DNA of 64,000 nt, from the NCBI GenBank assembly GCA_963995525.1, contig OZ023206.1, forward strand, positions 49,624,703 to 49,688,702. Direction: 5' to 3'. The notes below the pieces were generated by a model. That model had not been told where the DNA came from. It searched no databases and was given only the letters and a program-made list of their open reading frames with translations. Source of the DNA: Escarpia spicata. Lineage: Eukaryota; Annelida; Polychaeta; Sabellida; Siboglinidae. Of this stretch, positions 9,923 to 20,400 are shown one piece after another (position 1 is the stretch's first letter; each line of letters starts with the position of its first letter). Both the position numbers and the translations under genes were made by a program.

Positions 9923-10024
9923 CTACAGCACAAAAGCAGGTGCCTACAAACACACATTACACTTCCCACGGCGATCGTGCGCACGTTCAGGCCGTCGCGC
10001 TCTCTACAAAACACATTATTATCA

Positions 10025-10195
10025 TTAATCCGCCTCTTTTTCTGCGTTAACACGAGCCAGCAACGCGGCGTCTTTCCTCTCACTATCCATCACCGAACGA
10101 TCGAGCAGTGTTTGTACGAACACGGCAACTTCGGCGTACCTCGCACGCATCCGTTCATTATTGGCTAACATTTCCAGCAGAACTCGCCGCACCTC
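10025..10195 (-). CDS. Short exon-like ORF B, unrecognised
   Basis: A 56-residue open frame from a splice-acceptor-like site (GTATGTCTACAG, exon from 10195) to TAA (10027-10025). It is charged and helical (MLANNERMRARYAEV), and the internal ATG at that Met could start a 46-residue peptide. A TATATAAAA box on the - strand at 10226-10234 lies about 30 bases upstream, so this may be the first exon of a transcript rather than an internal one. A GTGATG donor candidate would join it in phase 0 to the ORF ending at 9317, but this is not proved. Confidence 0.35.
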   Translation of the reverse strand, partial: EVRRVLLEMLANNERMRARYAEVAVFVQTLLDRSVMDSERKDAALLARVNAEKEAD

Positions 10196-10225
10196 CTGTA
10201 GACATACAACAAAATAAATGTCATG

Positions 10226-10234
10226 TTTTATATA
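10226..10234 (-). promoter_or_regulatory. Candidate TATA box before exon-like ORF B
   Basis: TATATAAAA on the - strand, about 30 bases before the start of the open frame at 10195. It suggests a separate transcription start downstream of the RPA-like gene. AT-rich chance occurrence is possible. Confidence 0.3.
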
Positions 10235-10264
10235 GGATGAGCACCGTTCTATTTCGTAGCTCCT

Positions 10265-10396
10265 CTAGTAGGCTCTCTTTGCTTCGTAAGCTGAACACCA
10301 GGCCATTACGTAATTTTCCACTATCTCGTCTAGTAAGCGCGCAGCTTCGTCACTGGTCGGTTTACTAGTTAGCAACGCCGTCACCAGCGGGGCCTC
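10265..10396 (-). CDS. Short exon-like ORF A, unrecognised
   Basis: A 43-residue open frame running from just after an acceptor-like site (TTTCTTGTGTTCTAG, exon from 10396) to TAG (10267-10265), with no ATG near its start. It is protein-like and helical (SDEAARLLDEIVENY). It begins 20 bases past the stop of the RPA-like gene. A GTAATG sequence after ENY is a weak phase-0 donor toward ORF B. It may be an exon of an alternatively spliced transcript. Confidence is low because no upstream donor fits cleanly. Confidence 0.3.
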   Translation of the reverse strand, partial: EAPLVTALLTSKPTSDEAARLLDEIVENYVMAWCSAYEAKRAY

Positions 10397-10415
10397 CTAG
10401 AACACAAGAAACCCA

Positions 10416-11120
10416 TTACTCATCAACGGCTCTCCTCAGTGTGCGCACCGTATACGACGGCTCACCTTCCCAGGTAGTCTTACGAACACTGAGCTCCACT
10501 TTAGTGCCAGCCAACTCAAGTACAGTATCGCGAAGTTCCTCCTCGTTTAACTCCACCAAGTAATCAGCCCGGTACTCAACCAGCTTTGCCATTTGCGTGT
10601 CAAACAACGTCAGCCACATTTCATCTTCTTCGTCATCTCCATCTCGAATCATGACACGCAAAGCAAAGTAATTTTTTACCATATCAGGTTCCCCGTGGGT
10701 TCGACATAACATCACGCCGTCTGTGTTTTTATATAGCTTGCGTCGACATTGGGAACATCCCCTGTACGTGCATTTATCACGATAACTCACAGCCTCGATA
10801 TATGCCGAAGTCTTAAGCTTATACACACCGTTCTTAGAACAGGCCAGTTCCCTTACACTCACGAAGGTAGCCTGTGATGACGTTGCAGCGCTGCATTCTC
10901 GCTCAAGCGAGGCCCGTCTAGACGGCGGTGCCTCCAACGCCGCTTCTTCAGCCCCTCGTTTACGCCCAAGCGAGGACGCTATAACCAACACGGGTCTCTT
11001 AGCAGCCGGTGTGGTCACTTCCGCAGGCGGTTGTTGTTGACTTCCGCTCGCCTTACACGCTTGTTTGCGCATCGCCTTCATCTTTTTCAACGGTGTAGTC
11101 ATCTCGCTATGATCGGCCAT
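10416..11120 (-). CDS. RPA70-like single-stranded-DNA-binding protein
   Basis: Protein of 234 residues from the ATG at 11120. The region from about residue 85 resembles the C-terminal OB fold (DBD-C) of replication protein A subunit 1: a zinc-ribbon C-x2-C (GCSQCRR), then C-x2-H (LCRTH), then the OB strand FALRVMIRDG, then WLTLFDTQMAKLVEYRADYL, which matches the RPA pattern of tryptophan, FD-x-Q and a helix ending near an Asp. The N-terminal ~80 residues are low-complexity and basic, with an RKRG nuclear-signal-like patch. The human protein is much longer, so this is a single-domain version. An upstream in-frame ATG at 11189 is only 17 bases from the TATA box and likely untranscribed, hence the chosen start. 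It likely coats single strands during replication by the neighbouring polymerase; that link is inference. A good AAG|GTGAGC donor lies near its 3' end but splicing there gives a short tail. Confidence 0.7.
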   Translation of the reverse strand: MADHSEMTTPLKKMKAMRKQACKASGSQQQPPAEVTTPAAKRPVLVIASSLGRKRGAEEAALEAPPSRRASLERECSAATSSQATFVSVRELACSKNGVYKLKTSAYIEAVSYRDKCTYRGCSQCRRKLYKNTDGVMLCRTHGEPDMVKNYFALRVMIRDGDDEEDEMWLTLFDTQMAKLVEYRADYLVELNEEELRDTVLELAGTKVELSVRKTTWEGEPSYTVRTLRRAVDE

Positions 11121-11205
11121 TCTCGAGGTGGAAGAACTTCTACGGCTGTTGCTGCTGAAATCAGTCAGACCACTTGCATTATACCGCATACAAAATTTTC
11201 CACCG

Positions 11206-11214
11206 CTTTATATA
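11206..11214 (-). promoter_or_regulatory. TATA box of the RPA-like gene
   Basis: TATATAAAG on the - strand. It places the expected transcription start near 11180, upstream of the ATG at 11120 and excluding the in-frame ATG at 11189. Confidence 0.5.
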
Positions 11215-11224
11215 AGCAACATAC

Positions 11225-11780
11225 GGCGCATGCGTACTTAACGCATACCCCCTAATCGACGTTTCTATTACAACGCATAACCGCCTAGTATCCGATGACT
11301 TTTATTTCCGGAAAAAAATCAGACGGTCATGTAGTGCGTTCGTTGACAAACGTTGATTTACAGCCAATTTTTCTACAATAACCACACCACTTAATTCCCT
11401 ACACGCCACTGATCCCACACAACGCTTAAATTCATACTTTTAACGCGTCGTTTACGTTTTGGAAAAAGCATTGTTCGCGCTTCACATTCCTTTCACGATA
11501 AGCTCCCCCATTAGCGTCACAGCTGTTTTGCGTCACCATCCGGTTTCTAGCCCAGCGCCAAGAAAAAATTTACACGGTCACTTTAGTGCGTCCTGCGTTA
11601 AATGTTACTTTCACATCGAATTTTTCTATTATTAACACTCCACAACATACTTGATCCCTAACTAAGCGGACGCAACGGTTCATTTTGGCATTTAAACGTT
11701 CGTTTATTGATATTTTTATATCTTTCCTTTCACTGTTTTTACATAACTTTTGCGCATGCGCTCTTAACACATACCTAACG
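11225..11780. repeat. Divergent intergenic region with duplicated blocks
   Basis: No gene. Two diverged direct copies (about 140 bases each, from about 11320 and 11574) share ACGGTCA..TAGTGCGT, AATTTTTCTA, CTGATCC or TTGATCC and CGTTCGTTT-like landmarks. A second pair, GCGCATGCG followed by TTAAC(G/A)CATACC, occurs at 11227 and 11752, near the outer edges. This lies between the RPA-like gene (-) and the two-exon gene (+), so the blocks may be a duplicated bidirectional promoter. Confidence 0.5.
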
Positions 11781-11818
11781 TTACACAACAACGCCCCGGT
11801 CTCCGTTCATTCCTTGTC

Positions 11819-12688
11819 ATGGCCACCTCCCGAGCGCTCGCTACACCAACAACTGCCGCTGCAAAAGAACAAAGGTACTTCTTATTTTCATATAACTCTT
11901 ATTTCTTCATTTACATATTAAACTATAAGTTTATTTCATTACTTTTAGTGGTTATTTTCTTTTCCTATTACCCCGATTTATAATTTTCTTTAATTATTTC
12001 TTAGATCTGTCAGTTTTTTTAAATACATTTCGTTTTCAAAACTTCCCCTTTTCATATATGACAGAGGTCATTTCTATTCACAGTTATCATAACAAAAATA
12101 TTCATTATCTACTACATGGCAGACGTGCTAGTTACTTTTCCGGGGGCTGTAACTTACTATTTTCATATTTTATTTACTGATATTTAATGCTTTCGTTCTT
12201 TTATTTATTTTTCCTATACACTTCACTTATTTACCAAATGATTCATTCACAGAAACCACCTACGACGCACCGTCATTCTACCAACACGTGCGTACTTGGA
12301 CATGACCGTTCCCCTCTGTCGAGTTACCGGTGTGCCACGAACGCCAACACCCGAGGAGGATTCGTTGGACGCCACCTGGCCGGGGTTGACGGAGGCCGAC
12401 TGGAGCGACCCTAACATAGCCAACCCGACCACAGTCGATCAGCCCGACGGCTTCATGACTTCCTTCACCATACTCGGGGCAAATGGATCGTGGTACACGC
12501 CCCCACCGGCCGATGAACTATTCGAAAGACATGGCTTTAATGAGCCATCATTAACACCAATAGATCCATCTACAGCGTTGCAACGTCGCCGTAATGCAGC
12601 TCGTATGCGAGCTGCGCGACTACCGCGCTTGGGACAATCCGACAGCACACCGCCGATTTCACGCCACCGTCGTGCTGTCCCTGAATAA
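11819..12688 (+). CDS. Two-exon gene of unknown function
   Basis: Exon 1 (11819-11874) starts with ATG (MATSRALATP) and ends at AAAG|GTACTT. A 378-base AT-rich intron ends in TTCATTCACAG. Exon 2 (12253-12688) continues in frame and carries almost the whole protein of about 163 residues. It is Pro-, Asp- and Glu-rich with WPGLTEADW and WYTPPPADELF segments, and has an Arg-rich stretch (LQRRRNAARMRAARL) near the C-terminus that could bind nucleic acid or act as a nuclear signal. I recognise no domain. The stop TAA lies inside an AATAAA (12685-12690), so stop and poly(A) signal overlap. GC content rises sharply in the exons relative to the intron. Divergent from the RPA-like gene; probably an accessory gene of the element. 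Confidence 0.6.
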
Positions 12689-12690
12689 AT

Positions 12691-13060
12691 TACACCGTTC
12701 ACGTTCACTCGTTTTCTATTACCTATAAGTACTTACCGTTGCTTACAGCTTTTTTAAATTATATATCCCACTCGTTTCGTTTTGCTAGCATAATAAACAT
12801 ACCGTCATTCCGCATCCATTTGTCCACCGCTTAACACTCCGCTACCTCGATAAACCAAGCCGCTGATTATCGCTTTTTAAACGCATGCATAAGCGCTGTT
12901 TCCACAAAGCCAACCAGTTTATTTCAGCATCATTACAAATCCGGCTAACAAAGTCCCAGCCGTAGATCTATTTTCAGCCGCCCATATCTAGGCCGACCGG
13001 CCGCGTCTCAACTTTCACCACTACCGCCCTATCCAGGGTACAGCGGCTAATCTCGTTCAC
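12691..13060. other. No gene seen
   Basis: AT-rich DNA becoming more GC-rich to the right. No ORF, repeat or RNA structure that I can support. Confidence 0.5.
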
Positions 13061-13082
13061 ACTGGGTTTAGTGCATTCGTAC

Positions 13083-13135
13083 CCACGGTGGTTTTATCGT
13101 AACCACGGTGGTTTTAACATAACCACATTGGTTTC
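13083..13135. repeat. GGTGGTTTT repeats, right side
   Basis: Two copies of CCACGGTGGTTTT and a third, diverged (CCACATTGGTTT), each separated by TCGTAA or AACATAA. They are in the same orientation and of similar make-up as the cluster at 8688-8996. Confidence 0.6.
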
Positions 13136-13149
13136 TGCTATATCTCCGT

Positions 13150-13424
13150 ATCGTAACTAGGGATGCTGTTATTATATTATTCGCTAGATGGCGTTATCAC
13201 GTAACTAGGGACGCTATTATTATTCGCTAGATGGCGTTATCCCGTAACTAGGGACGCCGTAACTAAGGACGCCGTAACTAGGACGTTATTATTAACCACT
13301 AGAGGGCGCTTTTCAGTCACAAAAAGTGACAGGCCATCAATCACGTTTTTTATAACTAGGATCCCGATTCCACTCAGGTTACCAAAAAGCCTTTGATCTT
13401 TTTTTTATAAGTAGGATCCCGATT
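13150..13424. repeat. Short direct repeats at the probable right end of the element
   Basis: Five CGTAACTAGGGACG-like units (13152, 13200, 13243, 13258, 13274), twice with an intervening TTCGCTAGATGGCGTTATC, are followed by two copies of TTTTTTATAA(C/G)TAGGATCC (13346 and 13401). No coding potential. Host-like AT-rich DNA follows from about 13.5 kb, so this looks like a terminal repeat-rich zone. Confidence 0.55.
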
Positions 13425-13449
13425 TTGAAATCGACGTTTTTTATGCACG

Positions 13450-13983
13450 TACCTAGATACAAAAGGGGGCGTGTCCTCGACTGTGTGTATCCTCCATACT
13501 ACTTTTACTTCATTAGTACACATTTATGTGCGTAAACAAAGATATGGTGCCCTACTATACACGATAGGTGTTCAACAAATAATTTGTATACGCGTTCGAA
13601 ATAAAAAGGTGAAATTAAATGGCAACGATTTATAACCAATGAAAACGTTGTTAACGTCACACTTCCCGAACGAAGAATTTAGTTGCCAGAAGGGGGCGGT
13701 GCTTTCAAAGCAAAGGTCAGAATATTAGATGCGCGCGCATACCGGAACTATTTTTATTTTGTTGTTGACAAAGTCGTGGAAGGATTTTGGTAGAGACGAG
13801 TTATTAAGTGATTTATAAAACTTCCGTATCACTTTGGGAAAAAATCGATACGACAGATGAAGACTCTAGTTCGACTTGTCACTCGGAAATTACGGTTGGT
13901 ACGGTTGACACACACAAAGTCAAAGGGCCTGTGCCATACGTGTGATACGGGTTTCACCCAGTGTGCGATCCACGGTCCGATAA
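13450..13983. other. No gene seen
   Basis: Mixed-composition DNA without a convincing ORF. It is probably host sequence flanking the element, but the exact junction cannot be placed. Confidence 0.4.
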
Positions 13984-14208
13984 TGTCCGGCCCCGGGTCA
14001 GGTTCAGTTGTGGGAGTCGGACAGTGACAGTTGGTCTATCGACGACGAAGACGTTACGCGACTTAATAATGTCGCATGGTGTTTGTGTGGACACTGCGTC
14101 CGAATGTCGACGCACATCGAATCGCTATGCTGTAGGGAGATAGCTGCCGTACAGCACCGTATGACAGACCTTGCAGATGCCTGCATTATCGACTATGAGT
14201 ATGAGTGA
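13984..14208 (+). CDS. P2X7-like cysteine-cluster fragment
   Basis: A 74-codon open frame whose core WCLCGHCVRM..ESLCCREI matches the zinc-binding cysteine pattern of the P2X7 receptor intracellular domain (W-C-x-C-G-x-C, E-x2-CCRE). This module is common as a stand-alone domain in invertebrate and fish proteins, often beside transposase-like or unknown domains. An acidic SDSDSWSIDDEDV stretch precedes it, and CIIDY follows, as in the family. There is no ATG at a sensible place (TTG at 14008, TAA at 13981), so it is an exon or a decayed fragment. It is not a P2X channel, because no membrane domain is present. Confidence 0.5.
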   Translation, partial: CPAPGQVQLWESDSDSWSIDDEDVTRLNNVAWCLCGHCVRMSTHIESLCCREIAAVQHRMTDLADACIIDYEYE

Positions 14209-14855
14209 CGACTTCGAAACGGTTTGCACCAACAGGGCGGTGTTGGAACATGGAAGGCGGTCTGTCGTCATTGTATGATTTGCGTGCAGACTCGTTGATT
14301 CGACCAATAGCTAGTAGGTAAGTAAGTACTACGTAGTTCAATAGGTATCGAATAATTATTCTAGCAATAACTATTTCAAACTTAAATAGAGCAATTGTAC
14401 TTGTTCCCACCTCAAATGTTCAGGTTCATTCTATCTTCGTAAAATACTATGTCTATGATTTTCATCAAACCATTTTTGATCATTTTCTTAATAAACTTGC
14501 TTTTATTCTTGACAGGACGTGTGCATCCTTTTTATACAGTTGTTTAATTCCTATTTAAAAGTGTTCAAGCAACTTGCTTAATTTATTAAACAAATGTAGA
14601 CAGGAGTTTTTAATATAATAAAAATGTTATATATATATTATGTGTGTGTGTTATCAAGACCACATCATGAAATGTAGTCTTACAATCATAATTATTACAG
14701 CCCTTCACAAATCAATGAACCAATTCACTGAATTCATGATGCGATATTGATAAAACAAAGTTTTGCCAGTATAACAATAATTAGAAGATGACGGTTGTTT
14801 ATTATCAACTAATGCAAATAATGAACTTTCAGAACATATCGATTGATTCGATTAG

Positions 14856-14990
14856 CCGCATAACGTCACTTCATGTTGTGGTCAAGGGAGAGACTTGGAA
14901 AAGGCAACAGATGTGTTATACCAGCCTGCACTGTATCCAGAAGCGAATGGGGTTTATGACAATTTCAGCTATGGACATTGCACTATACAG
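14856..14990 (+). CDS. Possible internal exon, unrecognised
   Basis: A 45-codon open stretch bounded by an acceptor-like TTCGATTAG and a consensus donor CAG|GTGAGT, with length a multiple of three. The product (YQPALYPEANGVYDNFSYG) is protein-like. No neighbouring exon could be linked, so this is tentative. Confidence 0.3.
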
Positions 14991-16100
14991 GTGAGTGTAC
15001 AGTGAAAATAAAAACCCTGGACAAGTAAGATTAGATTGACCAAAAGGTAGAATGAATTACTCGGTGCCTTCTTATCCCATTTTTGGCAACAACAATGTGA
15101 TCTGTAGTGTCTTGCATGTCCCTGTTCATAACTCGATTTGTAATACTGAAGCCAATATGAAATATATCAACAGTTTATTCATATGGAGAAACAATTCACA
15201 AATAAATAAGACTACATGGCAGACTGTGCCAATGCATTAGTAAAATTCACACACCAGTTTTCAATGTTTCTTTCAGTTGATTCACTTCACACTGTGACAC
15301 ATTTTAATCTAACTGTATTACAATTTGGGTCTGTGCCAGTCCTGTGCATATATAGTACATAAATAAGTAACACGTTTATTGATGATCAAATATTGTGCTA
15401 AAACAAATTACACATACAAAATATTCCATTACAGTTCCAGTTTTACATATTTGTGGGTTTCAACTTTCAACACTATGGGCATCTGTCAAGAAAACAAGTA
15501 CATATTATTCAAGATACAGATTCAAAGCTTGTACTAGTTTCAAAATCTAGTGCCTCCAAATGGATTCATTTAGATTTATGGCACTATATGAGTGTTCTTT
15601 TTATTAGTAAGTACTTTTTGAGATGTTGTTTTGTTATAATGTCAAATGTAATACTAACAATGAAGTATGAATAAAAAAACATATAGCTGAATCCTTTGCT
15701 GCTTCATTACTTTGTAGCACACATTGAGATGTTTGAGAAATGGTGGTCTGTTGCAAAAAAACTCACTCTAAGTAACATGTTTGGACTTGGTTAAACTATT
15801 CCAGTAAATTATGTATACCCAAAGTTCCCTACATCGAATAGTGTCTGATAAAACACATTGCATACCACAAGTAGGATACAAGCTTTCAAGTGGATGTTCC
15901 TTACTTTAGGAGGTCCTATACAGAAGTGATAATCCACTTTGCCTAAAACGTTTCTCTATTTCTGCCAGTGATTTTCAAACAATGTTATTTAAGCATAGAA
16001 ATCCATTGTCATTTGAAATTGGATGTCATATCAATTTGGTGGCACTAAACCGAATTGATACGGATACAACTAGTTTTCCTTAAAGCGGTTTCTTTGCTTT
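14991..16100. other. No gene seen
   Basis: AT-rich non-coding DNA. The ORFs here are short and show no recognisable domain. Confidence 0.4.
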
Positions 16101-16109
16101 GCCACAGCC

Positions 16110-17487
16110 TCCTCTTTTGCTGGTTTTTCGATACCTGCATGATAGATTTACCTCCTTGCTCGATGTCGCAACTTGGAGCACACTTCACAGCTTTGGGCCA
16201 CTTGTGCATCTAGCTGCAATGCCCTCTAGAATTTCTCCTCGGAAGCTGTAGTCCTTTGACGCCATCACTTTCTTCACTACATACTCAGCAAACTTTGAAT
16301 ACTGCAGCTGATACCGTAGCTTGTTGTCTGCTGTTTTCACCATTTCCCGCTGATTGAACAAATGATAAATATAAAATCAGTATAACAATAGAAATATCTG
16401 AAGAATAGCTGGCTATAGCTGTAACATGCACACAGTAAACCAAACAGCTTGCTTGTATGCTCTCTCTCTTGAAATCAAATGGCTAATGCCATTTTTTAAT
16501 CGGTTCCTAATTCTGCCATCATTTTCAGTTTCAACTTCCAAGGAATTCCACAATACATTCAAATATTTATTATTGAATCATTTATATATAATGAAGTTTA
16601 TATTTATTATATTATATATGCATAAGTTTATATTTCAATAAGCAATTCCAAAGCATACCATTCCAATTCGATTTATATATAATTAAACAATTCAAGTAAC
16701 AGTAAACAGATGTCCTCAATTATAATTATTTTATCTGTTGTTTGCATGCATACTCTTGTGCAGTGAGATTGTATTTTCAAAACTGTATTCCTAACATTGT
16801 TTTGCTATTGATTACAGGCAGGGATTTTCAGTTTATTTCCTAATGTACTGCTGGATTTCTAACGTGTGCAGCTTTGTCAAGCAACTGATACATTATTTTG
16901 TAACATCAAATGTAAACACTATTGATGAATGATATCACAAGCCTTACCTTGTATTTGTGTTTTGGTCAGTGGTGGCCAAGTGGAGTCGGGCTATGATGCC
17001 TTGATGGCTGAAGTTGGGTGCATACTTGAGTTCACAAGTGTTAACGCACTACAGTAGGCGGCAGTCCAGTATAGCCTTCTGGACAATGAAGGCTTCTGTA
17101 CCTTCAGTGAGCCATGGTGTTGTTTTTACTGCTTGTTGTGTATACGTTGCATGATTGCACTACCGGTACAACTGCACCCGCTGTCCATGAATGGGAATTC
17201 CTGATGTGATCCGAGATCCACATCTCCTTCATCAAGCGGAGATCATCATCACAAGGTGATGCGCAATACCACAGGTGGTTTGCAGTTGCGCCTATCGAAG
17301 GGACAACTTCAACTGTCTTGGCAGACAACAACCTTTGTTTCTTGGATGTCCTCTAACAAAGTCTTTCTAAAGCTCGGAAGTCTGTCAGTCGCAAGATTGG
17401 TAATCTTCACCCCATGGTCAGTCAGGTTGTCTAAGCAGCGTTTCAAGCCCTGCACTTCCATACAGTAACTGTTCTTGACCTCTGTGA
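16110..17487 (-). pseudogene. Decayed DDE transposase remnant (Kolobok-like)
   Basis: Several blocks in different frames, in correct order on the - strand, match a large family of eukaryotic transposase-like proteins. They are EVKNSYCME followed by VKITNLATDR (second catalytic Asp) at about 17330-17487; NHLWYCASPC and MWISDHIRNSHSW at about 17180-17290; KYAPNFSHQGIIARLHLA at about 16950-17040; and a FAEYVVKKV C-terminal helix at about 16250-16360. The block that should hold the first catalytic Asp was not found upstream, and frames shift between blocks, so it is dead. Naming it Kolobok-type is from memory of the family pattern and is tentative; that it is a transposase relative is more secure. 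Confidence 0.5.
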
Positions 17488-17489
17488 CC

Positions 17490-20400
17490 CGAAAAGTTTC
17501 TTATTTTATGTTTTTCTCACAAATGGCAAACTTTCTCTCTTTCCCATTAGTGTAAGAACCACTTGAGTCATCATTAGTGATATCGCTGTCACCTGCTACA
17601 ACATATTCTGCATCACTCGCTTCAATGTTTCTCTTCTCACTGTTGCAGACAGAATCGTCTCAAGATGGCGATAATGAGACTGGGACATCCGAAGGGTCGT
17701 CTACAGTGACATAACTGCCGTGGTCAGGGTCAGTCGGAGAAAGCGTGCTGGACTGCGATGGCAACTTTGCATACCCATGGTCATGATGAATGTTCATTGT
17801 AAAACACTATTGTCTGTATTAACTACTGCATCGACAAAGTGTCGCACTGGCGACACGACCACCGGCTTCCTTTATGTTTTGACACTACAAGTCGATGGCG
17901 TGGCAGCAGTACAAGTGACATTTGTATTACCATGAGGGACAATGTTATCTCGCATGCTAAATCCTTCGCTGGATCCTTCGAAGCTTGTGCACAGTATTAA
18001 GCCCTATGGTTTTTTGGATACTTCCGTCATATATTATGAACAAAATGAGACAATCTTGCAAATAGTCATTAAAATTGGAGCACAAGTGCGATTTACAAGT
18101 GACTTTTTTATGTTTTCTTTTTAGTGGATATGTGTGTTATCTTTAATTTTCATGATTAAAATGCATTTGCACTCAAATGTGTTTAACATATGAACTTTGT
18201 AAATACAAAATATATATTTATTAATCTGGGTCTTTTTCATGTGACGTTATTTCCTTTTTTCTTTGTTAGGCTTACATTCAAAAGTCAATAAATTAAATAC
18301 AATGTCCTTGTTATTAAAAGCATACATTGGTTTTTGCAGTCATGCAATCTATATCCAAAAAACTTGGTATGATAGCATGCTTGCTAAACTGTCGCCTCAA
18401 AGCTGTAGCATCAATTCGGGGTCCATTGTTACAAGCCAATACTTGAGATACATAAATTAGTATTAGGCCTACATGGTGATTAACTTTACTTGTCTGATGT
18501 GAACCTACTTACTATGCTATTGACTGTATCGTAAACAAATATTTTTAAGGATTTAAATACTTGTAATGTCACTTATTTAATAATTCCAACGGCAATGCCT
18601 ACAATACATGATTGACAGGGCTTGGTTCGGACTGTAACTAATGTTGGCTAATATATGACGACATTATTTCGCAAAACGTTATACTGGCTACGGTAGCTGG
18701 CATTTATTTTTGTAATTATTTTGACGGTTATTTTGCCCTTATTTCCCCACCAGCAACTAAGTTGATAACATAGACTCGTAGATGTAGACGTTGCGGTATT
18801 CCCACGTAGCAACACGCCGGCACAAATTGCTGTAAACTAAATCGGCGGATTACAAGCACTCATTATTCCCAATTATATCACAGTATTCACACGTATTTGT
18901 GCTTTATTACATTCACATTTCTTAATACATTTCAATTTCGCATACGTCATATTTGTATATATGCAGACTTTGAAATAGAACTGTGGGACTATATAGTAGT
19001 CGTAATGATACCTAACGGAACTCGTGAGTGCCGAATCACCTTGGCAACAACAAGCTGGATTCGGCTTGTCATTTCCTACGCGCCGCTTCACCCTCCAAAT
19101 AAGGCAATGATGTCGAGCTTCCAGGTCGATTTCGCTTAATTTTACTTCATCGGTGCATAGTTATATGTAAATAAATCGACTGGAGATGGACTTGTGGCTT
19201 TAACCAAGAATTATATTTTGACGTTCAATGTCTTTTTATGCTCGTCACTTTCGTATTTAGGCTTGCAATCGGCGTTCGAAAGTGACTACCGCAGACTTTC
19301 GCCAATCTTGCCGCCGGCGAACACATCAAAGTCATCATCTATAACTTGTTTTTTCTGTTGGAAACCTTCTGTGGAAGTATGTGAAAAGTTGCATACTAAC
19401 ATTTATAGTATATCCAGTAGCCACGCAGCGCAATAAATTGTTCTGTTTGTATGTGTTTGTATGCGTTTCGTCGGTTTTTGTGAGAGCTATGCTGCGTCGC
19501 CTATCGAATTGCTGTATACAGCTTTGGGAGACATCTCGCCAATCAAACCGTATGTACAACCACACGCTCCTGGAGCATGATGGCGGCGCCCTGTGCCGAT
19601 AGTAGCTGTTTGAAAAAGAAAAAAATATATACCGTGACACTGTACTTGTCAAATCATGGTGACTTGTACTGTAAATGGTATGTTCTTATGTTTGGGCTGT
19701 GGTTGTTCAATAATTTCATTTCCCCTTTAAGGCAGAGCGAATGTCTGCATTGAATCTGAGTAGTTCCCCAGGGACTAGCCACAAAAAGAAACTGTGCATG
19801 ATACAAATGTCATTATATTGTTTAAAAAAAGTGGTTTAAACTGTCCACACAAAAGTGTGATCTAAGTGTAACATTTATGCCATTATTTTCACGTGACAAT
19901 AACACGATGGCTTTAATGTTTATGCTTAGTCTTTAGTGTCAAAGTTTCAGCGGCAAACTCACAAGATTACTAACGGGTGTGTCCTCCATATGCGTTGATC
20001 ACTGCAGTGCATCGGCACCTCTTTGATGAAATAAGATGGGTACGGCACATTTGTGGAATGTCAGGCTTGTGCTTCGTGTGTTTTTCCAGTTGGTTGTACC
20101 AGCAGCTCTCCAAACATCTGCTTTGTGTAGCTACAGGCGCATTTTCTTTGTTTTTTTACACAATGGCGTTGCCTGACCTTGCATTATGTAACTTTCCAAT
20201 GAAATATAGTATAGCTTACATGTTCCTGTTTCATGTTAATCGACATTAAGCAAAAGCAATCCATTGCATTACATTTCGGTACCCCCCTTCCTATGCACAG
20301 TTTCTATTTGTTGCTAGTATATATTTTCAGCTGTGAATACTGTCGTTGGTTTCCAAATGTAATATTTGGTATTTTCGACATAAATTGTGTACACTCGTTG

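Noticed and set aside
10416..10480. Splicing of the RPA-like gene at AAG|GTGAGC into exon-like ORF A
   Set aside because: Phase is wrong: the joined frame stops after about ten codons, whereas the unspliced end looks like a normal OB-fold strand.
10416..11120. Helitron as the source of the RPA-like gene
   Set aside because: No Rep/helicase coding, no 3' hairpin-CTRR end and no AT-insertion signature were found nearby. It remains possible only if the rest has been lost.
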